Source of the DNA: Devosia marina
GTDB lineage: Bacteria; Pseudomonadota; Alphaproteobacteria; Rhizobiales; Devosiaceae
Assembly (NCBI RefSeq): GCF_009758415.1
Contig: NZ_WQRF01000003.1
Span: 186,001-250,000, forward strand
Direction: 5' to 3'
Length of the DNA: 64,000 bases
A program made the translations under genes and the position numbers. The notes beneath the pieces are model-generated. The model did no database searches, was not told the DNA's origin, and saw nothing but the letters and a program-made list of their open reading frames with translations. Shown here one piece after another: positions 1 through 9,004 of this stretch (position 1 is its first letter; each line of letters starts with the position of its first letter).

Positions 1-1133
1 AATTTGCCAACCCAGAGGCCACCCGTATAGCGGGCCGCCTTCATGGTGGGCAGCGTATGATTGGTGCCAATCACCTTGTCGCCATAAGCCACATTGGTGC
101 GCGGGCCCAAGAACAGCGCGCCGTAATTGGTCATATTGTCCCGGAACCACATATCGCGATCGGTCATCACCTGCACATGCTCTGAAGCAATCCGGTCGGC
201 CTCAACCAGCATTTCATCGTAGTCTTCACACACGACCACTTCGCCATAATCGGCCCAGGATTTGCGCGCCATGTCGGCTGTGGGCAGAATTTCGAGCAGC
301 CGCTCGATTTCAGCCATGGTGTCGCGGGCAAGTTTTTCCGAATTGGTCAGCAGGATCGCCGGGCTGGTCGGGCCATGCTCGGCCTGCCCCAAAAGGTCCG
401 TGGCGCAGATTTCGCCGTCAACGGTTTCGTCCGCAATGACCAGCGTCTCGGTCGGACCAGCAAACAGGTCAATGCCGACCCGACCATAGAGCTGACGTTT
501 CGCCTCGGCCACAAAGGCATTGCCGGGCCCCACCAGCATATCGACCGGGTCGATGCTTTGTGTGCCGATGGCCATGGCGCCGATCGCCTGGATGCCGCCC
601 AGCACGTAGATCTCATCGGCACCCGCCATGGCCTGAGCGGCGACGATAGCCGGCGCAGCCTTGCCATTGAATGGCGGCGCACAGGTGATGACGCGCGGAC
701 AGCCGGCAACCTTGGCCGTCAGTACCGACATATGCGCCGAGGCCAGCAGCGGATATTTGCCACCGGGCACATAGCAGCCCACCGCGTTTATCGGCACATG
801 CTTGTGACCCAGGGTTACGCCCGGCAGCGTCTCGACGGCCAGGTCGACCATGGTGTCTTTCTGTTTTTGGGCAAAGTTCCGGACCTGGGTCTGGGCAAAT
901 TCGATATCGGCCAGATCCTGATCGGTGAGTTGCGCCTTGCAGTCATCGATCTCTTTCTGGCTCAGCCGGAAATCGGCCCGATCCCACTTGTCGAACTTGA
1001 GCGAGAGTTCGCGGACAGCTTCATCACCGCGCTTTTCGATATCGCCCAGTATGGATTCGACCGTCGCCCGGACCTGCCGATCCGCCTCGGCCCGTTCCTC
1101 GACATCTTTTCCGCGTTTCAGCCAGACTGGCAT
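1..1133 (-). CDS. Histidinol-dehydrogenase-like NAD-dependent dehydrogenase (C-terminus beyond window)
   Basis: The reverse strand reads [20 protein letters not shown] onward with no stop to the window edge, about 377 residues. It carries HisD-family landmarks: [14 protein letters not shown], the GPTE loop, QAEHGP (Gln and His metal ligands), SEHVQV (catalytic Glu-His pair) and GTNHTLPT where histidine-biosynthetic enzymes usually have GPSHVLPT. The family oxidises an amino alcohol or related alcohol in two NAD-dependent steps with zinc. The setting, next to an amidase and a sugar-type importer rather than his genes, suggests a catabolic paralogue such as the HpsN-like sulfopropanediol dehydrogenases; the substrate is inference. 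The start ATG lies at 1131-1133. It probably has its own promoter with the palindrome at 1165-1182. Confidence 0.85.
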   Translation of the reverse strand, partial: MPVWLKRGKDVEERAEADRQVRATVESILGDIEKRGDEAVRELSLKFDKWDRADFRLSQKEIDDCKAQLTDQDLADIEFAQTQVRNFAQKQKDTMVDLAVETLPGVTLGHKHVPINAVGCYVPGGKYPLLASAHMSVLTAKVAGCPRVITCAPPFNGKAAPAIVAAQAMAGADEIYVLGGIQAIGAMAIGTQSIDPVDMLVGPGNAFVAEAKRQLYGRVGIDLFAGPTETLVIADETVDGEICATDLLGQAEHGPTSPAILLTNSEKLARDTMAEIERLLEILPTADMARKSWADYGEVVVCEDYDEMLVEADRIASEHVQVMTDRDMWFRDNMTNYGALFLGPRTNVAYGDKVIGTNHTLPTMKAARYTGGLWVGK

Positions 1134-1164
1134 GGGTGCTCCCCTCTCTAAGCAGTTTCGCAAA

Positions 1165-1182
1165 ATTGCATACGTATGCAAT
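1165..1182. promoter_or_regulatory. Palindromic operator in front of the HisD-like gene
   Basis: ATTGCATACGTATGCAAT is a perfect 18-bp palindrome in the 91-bp gap between the amidase stop and the HisD-like start. Closely related sites occur at 7220-7233 and 7243-7258 before the importer operon. The form fits a dimeric GntR- or LacI-type repressor. No regulator gene lies next to it in the window, so the protein is probably encoded to the left. Confidence 0.7.
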
Positions 1183-1224
1183 ACAGCAAGTTTGTGGCGC
1201 GCGAAAGCACGACCTTCGCCCTAT

Positions 1225-2742
1225 TCACGGAGGCAATGGTCGCTGCACGCTGAAATCGGTTGCTTGCTCGAAAGCATGGCCGAATTGCGCGATTCGCGCT
1301 TCCGCATAGTGGCGCCCGATGATCTGCATGCCAATCGGCAGGCCATCATGGAACCCGACCGGCACAGCCAGCACTGGATGACCCGACACGTTGAAGCCAA
1401 TCGTGCGCATCGGCGTCCACACCGCTTCCTCTTCGAAGGGTGCGGCAGGCAGCGCCGTGGTCAGCGCACCGGCTGTAATCAGCACATCATGGTATCCGAG
1501 CAGTTCATCCACGTCGCGCCGGAACGAAGCCCCTATGGCGCGGGCCTTCTCCACTTCTGTCTCGGACAGCGACAATCCTGCGGCAAGGCTCAGAAATGCT
1601 CGGCGACCATAGCTTTCCGCATGCTCGCGAAGCGCTTTGGCATGCAGCTTGAAGCTTTCTGCGTGAAGAATTGCCGCCACTGCGACTTCGATCGTTGCGT
1701 GGTCAGGCATCTCGACCTCACTGACCACAGCCCCTTGTGCAGACAGCACCGAGACGGCTGCATCCAGCGCCGCCGTCACGGCGGGCATGGTCTGGCTGTC
1801 GTGAGCAAACCAGTTGCGCGCATATCCGATACGCAGGCCGGACACCGGCTCGCCCAGCCGGCTTGCTGCACGGCCTTCGCCATTGCGTCCGCTCAGCACA
1901 TCCAGCGTTATCGCAGCTTCGGCCACAGAGGCGCTGATTGGCCCGACATGGTCCAGGCTCGGCGCCAGATCGAGTACCCCCGAGGTCGGGACCAAGCCAA
2001 ACGTCGGTTTCAACCCCACGGTCCCACAATAGAACGATGGCCCGCGCACCGAGCCGCCCGTGTCCGTGCCAATCGAGGTGCGTACCAGCCCACCGGCCAC
2101 CGCCGCGGCACAGCCCGACGAGGACCCGCCGGTAATATGATCGAGCCGCCACGGGTTTTTCGCAGGCGGAAACAGCCCCGACTTGTCCGGGCCAACCGTC
2201 GCCCATTCATAGGTCGCCAGCTTGCCGATGATGATGGCACCACCAGTACGCAGGCGGCGGACCAGCTCAGCATCCTGCGCCGCGACCGTCTTTGCGCGAC
2301 CCGGAGTATTCGCAGTGGTCGGCACCCCGGCGACGTCGATGAGATCCTTGATACCGACGGGGATCCCGTGCAACGGCCCCCGATCCAGACCCGCTGCGAG
2401 GTCCTCGTCAGCGCGCGCGGCATCAGCTAGTGCCGCCTCTTCCAGCACAGCATAAAAGCTCAAATAGGTCTTGTCGCGAACCGCTATCCTGTCCAGCGTC
2501 GCCCGGGTCAGCGCCACAGAGGTCAGCCGCCCGTCACGCAGTCGCGCTGCAAGCTCGGCGATCGGCAAATCCAGGCAATCACTGCCGACCGGTGCGGGCG
2601 ATAACGGCACGGGCCCGGAAAGCCCCTCATGCATCCAGGTCGCCAGTTGCGTCAGGCCATCCGCTTCCTTGGCCGACACCTTTAGCCCGTGACGCTCCAA
2701 CGCAACCTCGATCCGGCTCTTGGGAGCGCTGTCCCGCATCAT
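1225..2742 (-). CDS. Amidase signature family enzyme (GatA/AtzF-like)
   Basis: A 505-residue protein of the amidase signature family, which hydrolyses amides using a Ser-cisSer-Lys triad. The lysine sits in GIPVGIKDLIDVAG, and the two serines in TGGSSSGCAAAVAGG and GTDTGGSVRGP. Length is normal for the family (450-520). The start is one of two adjacent ATGs at 2742 and 2739, three bases after the stop of the importer ATPase, so it is the last gene of the importer operon. It may hydrolyse an amide taken up by the transporter, or a downstream amide made from it; the substrate cannot be read from the sequence. It is not GatA of tRNA amidation, because gatB and gatC are absent. Confidence 0.88.
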   Translation of the reverse strand: MMRDSAPKSRIEVALERHGLKVSAKEADGLTQLATWMHEGLSGPVPLSPAPVGSDCLDLPIAELAARLRDGRLTSVALTRATLDRIAVRDKTYLSFYAVLEEAALADAARADEDLAAGLDRGPLHGIPVGIKDLIDVAGVPTTANTPGRAKTVAAQDAELVRRLRTGGAIIIGKLATYEWATVGPDKSGLFPPAKNPWRLDHITGGSSSGCAAAVAGGLVRTSIGTDTGGSVRGPSFYCGTVGLKPTFGLVPTSGVLDLAPSLDHVGPISASVAEAAITLDVLSGRNGEGRAASRLGEPVSGLRIGYARNWFAHDSQTMPAVTAALDAAVSVLSAQGAVVSEVEMPDHATIEVAVAAILHAESFKLHAKALREHAESYGRRAFLSLAAGLSLSETEVEKARAIGASFRRDVDELLGYHDVLITAGALTTALPAAPFEEEAVWTPMRTIGFNVSGHPVLAVPVGFHDGLPIGMQIIGRHYAEARIAQFGHAFEQATDFSVQRPLPP

Positions 2743-2745
2743 GAC

Positions 2746-3798
2746 TCAGGCCTCGATCCGTGCGCCGGTTGACTGGTCAAAGATATGGCAGGCTGAAGCC
2801 GGAATGGCGATCCGCGCCAACTCACCGATCTCGGCACGATAGTCCTTGCCGACCTTGATCGAAACCAGTTCTCCGGCCACCCGCATCGAGAGCATGGTCG
2901 CCTCTCCGAGCAATTCCACCGTATAGATCGGCGCCTCGATCTGTCCATTGGCCTCGGCAAGAGTGGCGTCCTCGGCCCGGAACCCCAGTGTCACCGCTCC
3001 GCTGGCACGATGCGGCAACCCTTCGATACGGATGCCATCGCTGCTGAAAACACCGTTCTCGATTGAACCGCTGACCAGGTTCATCGCCGGCGAGCCAATG
3101 AAGCTCGCAACAAAGGTATTGGCCGGCCGGTCATAGATTTCCATCGGCGTGCCGACCTGCTGCACCACGCCCTTGTTCATCACCACAACACGGTCAGCCA
3201 GCGTCATGGCCTCGATCTGGTCGTGGGTCACGTAAACCGTGGTGCGCTTGAGCGTGTGGTGCAGGTTCTTGATCTGGGCGCGCGTCGAGACACGCAGCTT
3301 GGCATCGAGGTTGGAGAGCGGCTCATCCATCAGGAAGGCGTTGGGCTCGCGCACGATGGCACGGGCGAGCGCCACGCGCTGCCGCTGCCCGCCGGACAGC
3401 GCCGCCGGGCGACGCTCGAGGAAGTCGTCCAGTTCCACCATTTTGGACGCGGCCATGACGCGTTCATGGTGTTGCTCCTTGGGCACCTTGCGCACCTTCA
3501 GGGGGAAGCGGATGTTCTCGTAGACCGTCATGTTCGGATAGAGCCCATAGCTCTGGAACACCATCGAAATATCGCGATCTTTGGGCTCGAGCTTGTTGAC
3601 CATGCGGTCGCCGATCCAGATTTCACCCTCGGTGATATCCTCCAGCCCCGCGATCATCCGCATCGTCGTGGTCTTGCCACAGCCCGAAGGCCCCAGCAAA
3701 ACCAGGAATTCCTGGTCAGCAATATCGAGGTTGAAATTGTCGACGCCGATAAATTTGTTCCAGCGCTTGGAAACGTTCTTGAGACGGATCTGGGCCAT
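2746..3798 (-). CDS. CUT1 ABC importer ATPase (UgpC/MalK-like)
   Basis: A 350-residue ATPase with Walker A GPSGCGKTTT, the Q-loop in VFQSYGLYPNMTVYEN, signature LSGGQRQRVALARAI and Walker B FLMDEPLSNLDAKL. About 110 C-terminal residues form the TOBE/OB regulatory region typical of MalK, UgpC and MsmK. It powers the importer made with the two permeases and the binding protein upstream. It starts 6 bases after the MalG-like permease stop and is followed 3 bases later by the amidase. ATPases of this class are often shared among importers, so specificity comes from the binding protein. Confidence 0.93.
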   Translation of the reverse strand: MAQIRLKNVSKRWNKFIGVDNFNLDIADQEFLVLLGPSGCGKTTTMRMIAGLEDITEGEIWIGDRMVNKLEPKDRDISMVFQSYGLYPNMTVYENIRFPLKVRKVPKEQHHERVMAASKMVELDDFLERRPAALSGGQRQRVALARAIVREPNAFLMDEPLSNLDAKLRVSTRAQIKNLHHTLKRTTVYVTHDQIEAMTLADRVVVMNKGVVQQVGTPMEIYDRPANTFVASFIGSPAMNLVSGSIENGVFSSDGIRIEGLPHRASGAVTLGFRAEDATLAEANGQIEAPIYTVELLGEATMLSMRVAGELVSIKVGKDYRAEIGELARIAIPASACHIFDQSTGARIEA

Positions 3799-3804
3799 TT
3801 TGGA

Positions 3805-4689
3805 TCAGCCTTTCACAGCGCCGGCGGTCAGGCCGCTGACGATCTGGCGTTGGAAGAAGAGGACGAGAATAAACAGCGGTACGGTGGCCGACACCACAGC
3901 AGCAACGGCGAACATTACATTGCCGGTTTCCTGGATCGAGCCCAGGAAGCTCGAAATCTTGGGTACCATGGTCTGGTTGTCGGCGCTCAGCAGCATGGCC
4001 GTCACCGCAAAGTCGTTATAGCCGAGTAGGAAGCTGAACAGCCCGGTTGTCACCACGCCCGGCCACATCACCGGCATGATGACCAGCCGGAACGCCTGGA
4101 AACGGGTGCAGCCATCCACCATTGCGCTCTCATCCAGATCCTTGGGGATCGAGAGAAAGAAGGAGTGCAGCATCCACAATGTGAACGGCTGATTGATAGC
4201 CACCAACACGATGATCGAGGTGGGCAGTACGCCCCAGATATTGAGCTGGAAAAAGGGCAGCAGATAGCCCGAGACTAGCGTGATATGCGGCATGGCCCGA
4301 AAGACCAGTGCCGCGATCAGGATCCAGAACGCATAATTCTTGCCCGAGCGGGCCAGCGCATAGCCACCCAACGTGCCAAGGGTCAGCGAAATCGAGGTCA
4401 CGCAGATGGTAACAATGATCGTGTTGAACGCCGCCTTCCAGAAATCACGGGTAATCCAGGCGCCGTAATAGCCGTCCCCCGTGAACGCCGCGCCGGTCTC
4501 ACGGATCGTGGCCGTCCCGAAAATGGCGTTCCACCAGCTCTCGCGGGAGAAGAAATCGGCCTCCACCTTGAAGGAGCCCCAGACCGTCCACAGAAATGGC
4601 ACGGCGGCCAATACGAGCCAGAGGACGATGAAGCCGTAGATGAAGGCATTGAGCAGAGTCGGGCGCTTGTGGGCCATTGCTTCGGACAT
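3805..4689 (-). CDS. CUT1 ABC importer permease (MalG-like)
   Basis: A 294-residue inner-membrane protein with six predicted helices and the cytoplasmic EAA loop DGCTRFQAFRLVIMPVMWPG, which docks on the ATPase. ATG at 4689 (MSEAMAHKRP) is chosen; an in-frame GTG at 4695 would overlap the upstream stop by four bases, and an AAGG element is spaced acceptably for either. It is the second permease of the operon and pairs with the MalF-like subunit. Confidence 0.92.
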   Translation of the reverse strand: MSEAMAHKRPTLLNAFIYGFIVLWLVLAAVPFLWTVWGSFKVEADFFSRESWWNAIFGTATIRETGAAFTGDGYYGAWITRDFWKAAFNTIIVTICVTSISLTLGTLGGYALARSGKNYAFWILIAALVFRAMPHITLVSGYLLPFFQLNIWGVLPTSIIVLVAINQPFTLWMLHSFFLSIPKDLDESAMVDGCTRFQAFRLVIMPVMWPGVVTTGLFSFLLGYNDFAVTAMLLSADNQTMVPKISSFLGSIQETGNVMFAVAAVVSATVPLFILVLFFQRQIVSGLTAGAVKG

Positions 4690-4691
4690 GA

Positions 4692-5723
4692 TCACACCGC
4701 CTTGTGTTTGAATTCGCGCCAGGTGCGCAGCAGCACCGGCGAGAGGAGGATGACAACACCCAGAATGGTCAGAACCGAAGTCGCGCCGGCTGAACCAAAT
4801 TGCTGCGAATCCCCGGTCAGATCGTTGTAGATCAGCCAGCTCAATGAGGTCGCATTGGCCTCCGCTGAAAAGCCGACAATGGGCTCGAAGACACGGAAAT
4901 TGTCCATCAGCTGCACCAGCGCCACGAAGGTCGCTAGCGGGGCCAGATGCGGGATGATGACATAGCGAATGCGCTCCCAGCGCGAGGCACCGTCGATCAT
5001 CGCCGATTCCAGCGTATCACCGGGAACCGTCTGCAGACCTGCATAGAAGACCACGAAAGAAAACGGCGCATTGGTCCAGACGCCATAGGTCAGCAAAGCC
5101 CCCCAGGTCAGCGCGGGAGACGCGCGCAGCGACAAGGTCGGATCATTGAAGATGTGCTGGATGGTGGCGCCCAGAATGCCATTGGGACTAAGCATCCAAT
5201 ACAGGATCAGCGAGCCAATCAGCGGCGTGATGATCATGGGCAGCAGCGAGAAGAAGATGATCGGGCCTTTGGTCACCTTGGGCAAGGCATTGACCGCCAG
5301 CGCAATGGTAAAACCCAGTGCCATGGCCAGCGGCGTCACTACGAAACAGTAGACCAGAGTGAAGATCAGCGCCTTGTAGAATGGCAGATTGAGGATCTGC
5401 GCCCATTTCTCGCCAATGCTGCGCTCACTGGACAGAATGACACCCAGCTCGCTCGTGGCCAGATGCGCGCGATTGACATAAGTGCCCAGGCCGTTGAACC
5501 GCCCCAGCGGCTGCTCTTCACGCAGTGCCGCAGTCGCCGCGGTGTCCACCCGCAGTTCGGTAGAACAGCCACCAAAGGGCTGGCAATTCTCGACTTCCAC
5601 CAGGATCTGCTCATGACTCACATGGAGCGACTGCACCACAACCGACACGATCGGCAGTGCGATGAACAGCACCATGGCAATCAGCGATGGCAGGATGAAA
5701 GCAAAGAATGTCTTGTTCGGCAT
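4692..5723 (-). CDS. CUT1 ABC importer permease (MalF-like)
   Basis: A 343-residue permease beginning MPNKTFFAFILPSLIAM. The reading frame stays open 72 bases further upstream, but the ATG at 5723 has a strong GAGGAGG ribosome-binding site six bases away. A periplasmic loop of about 100 residues follows the first helix, as in MalF-type subunits, and contains a Cys pair that could form a disulfide. The EAA motif is DGASRWERIRYVIIPHLAP. It is separated from the binding-protein gene by 168 bases containing a hairpin. Confidence 0.92.
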   Translation of the reverse strand: MPNKTFFAFILPSLIAMVLFIALPIVSVVVQSLHVSHEQILVEVENCQPFGGCSTELRVDTAATAALREEQPLGRFNGLGTYVNRAHLATSELGVILSSERSIGEKWAQILNLPFYKALIFTLVYCFVVTPLAMALGFTIALAVNALPKVTKGPIIFFSLLPMIITPLIGSLILYWMLSPNGILGATIQHIFNDPTLSLRASPALTWGALLTYGVWTNAPFSFVVFYAGLQTVPGDTLESAMIDGASRWERIRYVIIPHLAPLATFVALVQLMDNFRVFEPIVGFSAEANATSLSWLIYNDLTGDSQQFGSAGATSVLTILGVVILLSPVLLRTWREFKHKAV

Positions 5724-5845
5724 TGCCTGCCTCCTCAATGCGCTTCGCCTGACGGCAAAGAGAATGGAACGGCCCCGCACGCGGCGCAAAGGCAAATTCC
5801 GGTTATGCGGATCTCATCGCTTGGCGGGCAACATTGATCCGATCA

Positions 5846-5866
5846 CCTCCCCCCGCTTACGGGAGG
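5846..5866 (-). repeat. Intra-operon hairpin after the binding-protein gene
   Basis: CCTCCC at 5846-5851 can pair with GGGAGG at 5861-5866. No U-tract follows on the minus strand, so this is more likely an mRNA-stabilising hairpin at the 3-prime end of the binding-protein message than a terminator. It lies 26 bases after that stop. Confidence 0.45.
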
Positions 5867-5891
5867 AGGCGCAGCTTGTCCGAGGGAGGAC

Positions 5892-7130
5892 CTACTGGAG
5901 GAAACCGGCCTCACGGGCGGCTGTGTCATAGGCGGCCTTGACGTCGGCAAGGGCCTGTTCGGCATCTTCCGAACCCGCCACGAACTCGGCCAGTTCAGTG
6001 GAGAGCGCTGTGTGCAGCAGGCCCATATAGGGCTGCATCGGATAGGCGCGGGCGCCCCCATTGGCATTGGCAATGACGCCGACCGCCGCAGGACCAGGCT
6101 CATAGCCGGCGATCAGCCAGGTTGCCGCATTCTTGTTGGCCGCCATCATCTCCGGGCTAATGCCGTGCACCATGGCGCGGAAGGACGCTTCGGCATCTTC
6201 ATCGGAGATATTCTTGGCGATGGTAAAGCCATCCCACCACAGAGCTGCTGCCGGAATGGAACCACCACCGATGGTCGGAGCGGCTGTCAGGACGGTGTTC
6301 TCTACCACTCCTTCGACCGCACCTTCATCATCGAGAATGGCACCGCCCAGCGACCCCCATTCATTCATGATGGCGACATTGCCCGCTTCGTATTCCTTCT
6401 GGATCTCGGTGGCGTCGAAAGTGAGATAGTCCGGATCCATGAACGCCGTCATGTCGCGCATGACACGCAACACTTCCAGGCCATTCTCATTGTCGATGGT
6501 CAACTCGGCACTGCCCGGCGCAAAGAATTCAGCGCCCGTCCCAAGATAGGAATTGACGAACTCGGCGGCCAGGTCCCAGCCCGGCTTGACGGAAGCCGCA
6601 AGCGGATAGTCCATCAGACCGGCTTCCTTGATGGCGGCGGCAGCAGCCAGCACATCGTCATAGCTGGTTGGGGGCTCGACGCCGGCTTGCTCGAGAATAT
6701 CCTTGCGATAGAACATGTGCTGGCCATTGCCCATGAAGGCGATGGCCATGATCTTGCCGTCGATCCTGACGAGCTGGCTTGGCAGCAAGTCCTGGCCGTA
6801 TTCTGCCACCAGATCGTCAAGCGGACGGATCAGATCTTCATTGAGCAGCGGCACGATGGAGTTGTTGGCAACAACAGCCACCGAGTATTCAGCAGGATTG
6901 ATCGTCAGTGCCGGCACCTGAATTTCCTTGTGCTCGGCAGTCGCATTGGCCGTCACAGTCACCGCATCGGTCGCGCATTCCTGCGCGGTCGCATTGATGA
7001 TCCGCAACGCTTCAAAATCATTGCTCAGAATGCGTACCGACCCGGTCTCCACGCCACAATCGGCAAAGGCGCTGCCCGTTCCAAGGGCCAAGGCAGCCGC
7101 CGAGACGGCAAGCATAAGAATGGGCTTCAT
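5892..7130 (-). CDS. Periplasmic sugar-type solute-binding protein (family 1)
   Basis: A 412-residue secreted protein with signal peptide MKPILMLAVSAAALALGTGS ending near FADC. The fold type is the family 1 (UgpB/MalE) binding protein: an early ligand segment ILSNDFEALRI, the central GNGQHMFYRKDILEQAG pattern and late WWDGFTIAKN. The frame is open further upstream, but ATG 7130 has AGGAGA eight bases away and gives a clean signal peptide. It is the first gene of the operon and hence the most expressed, followed by a hairpin and the permeases. The ligand is unknown; the amidase and HisD-like partners suggest an amide- or amino-alcohol-bearing polyol rather than a plain sugar. Confidence 0.88.
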   Translation of the reverse strand: MKPILMLAVSAAALALGTGSAFADCGVETGSVRILSNDFEALRIINATAQECATDAVTVTANATAEHKEIQVPALTINPAEYSVAVVANNSIVPLLNEDLIRPLDDLVAEYGQDLLPSQLVRIDGKIMAIAFMGNGQHMFYRKDILEQAGVEPPTSYDDVLAAAAAIKEAGLMDYPLAASVKPGWDLAAEFVNSYLGTGAEFFAPGSAELTIDNENGLEVLRVMRDMTAFMDPDYLTFDATEIQKEYEAGNVAIMNEWGSLGGAILDDEGAVEGVVENTVLTAAPTIGGGSIPAAALWWDGFTIAKNISDEDAEASFRAMVHGISPEMMAANKNAATWLIAGYEPGPAAVGVIANANGGARAYPMQPYMGLLHTALSTELAEFVAGSEDAEQALADVKAAYDTAAREAGFLQ

Positions 7131-7219
7131 TTTAGTTCTCCTGTCTTTGGGCACTTCCGTACCCACCCTCTTGGCAGCACCGCTGGCGGCACCAAGCTCA
7201 ATTTGACGTTCCAACCCTC

Positions 7220-7233
7220 TGCATACGTATGCA
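7220..7233. promoter_or_regulatory. Palindromic operator 1 of the importer operon
   Basis: TGCATACGTATGCA is a perfect 14-bp palindrome about 90 bases upstream of the binding-protein start. It matches the core of the 1165-1182 site exactly. Confidence 0.7.
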
Positions 7234-7242
7234 TCATGCATT

Positions 7243-7258
7243 TTGCATTCGTATGCAA
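7243..7258. promoter_or_regulatory. Palindromic operator 2 of the importer operon
   Basis: TTGCATTCGTATGCAA differs from the 1166-1181 palindrome by one base. Its centre is 24 bases from that of operator 1, a spacing that would allow two dimers to bind side by side. Confidence 0.65.
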
Positions 7259-7263
7259 TATGG

Positions 7264-7632
7264 AACTAAGCACATCATTTCGACTGACGCAACGGTTCTG
7301 TGACACATGATATCCAAGAGTTCGTGACCGGAAGACCGGCCAGGCGCCGACACGATGAACAGCAGAGCGGAATTCACGTTTGGGCAGCTCGACCTGAAAG
7401 ACCAGATCGCGACCGCATTTCATGGCAGCGTCGAAGCGATCCTATGCATCAGATTTCTTGTTGCCGGCGCCCCGGCCAGCTGCCTCCGGCCACCGTCTCG
7501 CGGATGGCATCGACCAATGCGGGACTTAACCCTGTATTGCAGCTGTCATCCTGTACGCCAAACAGAACGCGCCGTTCTAATTCTATCCCGCGGCCGTCGG
7601 TTTGCACAAAGCCGATCGACACCAGGACCGCC
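7264..7632. other. Non-coding stretch before the small secreted-protein operon
   Basis: No convincing gene. Overlapping open frames on both strands lack ribosome-binding sites and look like composition shadows. The stretch must contain the plus-strand promoter for the three genes that follow; I cannot place it with confidence. Confidence 0.4.
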
Positions 7633-7893
7633 ATGCCCCTCCACCTTCTCCTGGTTCTGTGTGCGCAGGCGATCCTGTTTCTGCTTTGGATTATTTTGGC
7701 CTTTCGCTGGCTCTTTGACCTCAGGGCCGACGCCGTTGCGCGCAGCGGCCAAACTGTGCCCGGACCTTCGGCGACATTGCAGGCCTTCCGGCATGGCTTT
7801 ACCGCACCGCGTTATGCCTCCCAGCGATGGCGGCTGGGGCTTCTGACCCTGCCCTTGCTCGCCCTTAGCCTGCTTGTCCCATTCATCATCTGA
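7633..7893 (+). CDS. Small two-helix membrane protein, unknown function
   Basis: An 86-residue protein starting MPLHLLLVLCAQAILFLLWI. It has one hydrophobic helix at residues 3-25 and a second at the C-terminus (LGLLTLPLLALSLLVPFII), with a charged middle of about 40 residues. The frame is open for over 300 bases upstream, but ATG 7633 follows an AGGA element and starts directly at the helix. It is followed after 17 bases by a gene for a secreted protein. I do not recognise the family. Confidence 0.55.
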   Translation: MPLHLLLVLCAQAILFLLWIILAFRWLFDLRADAVARSGQTVPGPSATLQAFRHGFTAPRYASQRWRLGLLTLPLLALSLLVPFII

Positions 7894-7910
7894 ATTGTTG
7901 GAGACATGCC

Positions 7911-8504
7911 GTGTTCAAGGCTTTCACCCGACTGGCCACCGCGACTGCGATAGTGCTTGTGCCATTCTTTCCGGTCGCCCTCTTGGCTGATGAATGTCCC
8001 GCAGAACGCGCCCTCTACAGTCCTGACACCGAAGATGGCCGGTTGGAGCTCGGTTTTGCCCGCGCGCAGAACTATGCTTCCATCGCCTCCAACCTCTACC
8101 TCTATCTGACCACCACGCAACGCACCTACTGGTTCACCTTCTCGGTTTCGAACGGCTATAGCGGCATCACCCTGCTGCCGGTGACCGACCCAACACGTGC
8201 CGACGCCAAACCGGACGGCCCTCAGGAACTGATCGATCTTTCAAGCAACGACGAAGCCATGCACGACGTCCTGCGTGCCTTGCGCTTCTATGCGCTGGAC
8301 GAAGACTTCACCTTCTGTTTCGAGCCCCCCATGTCCGGCGAACCTGCACCGGCCTATGTCATGGTGCCCGAAATTGGCCTGGCGCTGTGGTATGGCGCGG
8401 GCGACCTGACGGACGATCCCGCCGCGGATCGGGACCCGGTGCCGCGTGGCGTTTTTCAGCCCGAGGTCTGCCTTGACACCCTTCCGCCACCGGCCTGGCC
8501 ATGA
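7911..8504 (+). CDS. Secreted protein of unknown function
   Basis: A 197-residue protein with a signal peptide (MFKAFTRLATATAIVLVPFF, cleavage near LLADE) and a mature part with three cysteines (DEC, FCFE, EVC). The start is GTG at 7911, with GGAG eight bases upstream; a nearby ATG is out of frame. Its stop overlaps the next start as ATGA, so the two are translationally coupled. The middle (residues 45-75, LYLYLTTTQRTYWFTFSVSN) looks beta-rich. No family is recognised. Confidence 0.6.
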   Translation: MFKAFTRLATATAIVLVPFFPVALLADECPAERALYSPDTEDGRLELGFARAQNYASIASNLYLYLTTTQRTYWFTFSVSNGYSGITLLPVTDPTRADAKPDGPQELIDLSSNDEAMHDVLRALRFYALDEDFTFCFEPPMSGEPAPAYVMVPEIGLALWYGAGDLTDDPAADRDPVPRGVFQPEVCLDTLPPPAWP

Positions 8505-8971
8505 ACCCGGCCCTGGCGCACGCCAACACCCGAAGTCCACGCCCTGCCAGCCGCCATCCCGTGGCCGCTCCCCTGCTTCTTATGCTGGCGATGTCGGCTC
8601 CGATTGCGTCCGCCGAACAATGGTGGCCCTACCCGAACTCAAGCGGTCGCGGTCACTTCGATCAGTATCAACGCACGCTCATATGCCACGTCCTGCTGCG
8701 GGATCATCGCGCCAATGCTCTCAAGGATGAGCGGCACAACCTCATCGAAAAGGGCATCAACTGCACCCTCAACTTCGCGGCCTTCCAGCTCGACAGCGGA
8801 AACGTCGTCGACCAGGCTGGGACCATCCTCGCGACCGCCGATCTGCCCGCCGGAATTGAGTTTGCTGAGGCGCACTGGCAGGAGGCGCGTTCTGCAAACG
8901 GGGTCACGCCCCAAGATCTGGAGGATGCCCTATGCGACTGCCTTTCCCGCTTCGGGCATGACTGGAATTAG
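8501..8971 (+). CDS. Secreted protein of unknown function
   Basis: A 156-residue protein with an N-terminal signal region (APLLLMLAMSAPIASAEQ, cleavage after ASA near residue 38) preceded by a longer than usual charged leader. Cysteines in LICHVLL, GINCTLNF and LCDCLSRF suggest disulfides. Its ATG overlaps the previous stop by four bases. No family is recognised. With its two neighbours it forms a small plus-strand operon between the sugar importer and the phosphonate region. Confidence 0.55.
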   Translation: MNPALAHANTRSPRPASRHPVAAPLLLMLAMSAPIASAEQWWPYPNSSGRGHFDQYQRTLICHVLLRDHRANALKDERHNLIEKGINCTLNFAAFQLDSGNVVDQAGTILATADLPAGIEFAEAHWQEARSANGVTPQDLEDALCDCLSRFGHDWN

Positions 8972-9004
8972 CCCGACCGCCCTTCTGCGACGGTTCTCCT
9001 GCCC

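Noticed and set aside
7355..7846. A 163-codon plus-strand open frame
   Set aside because: It overlaps the better-supported two-helix membrane protein in another frame and has no start signal.
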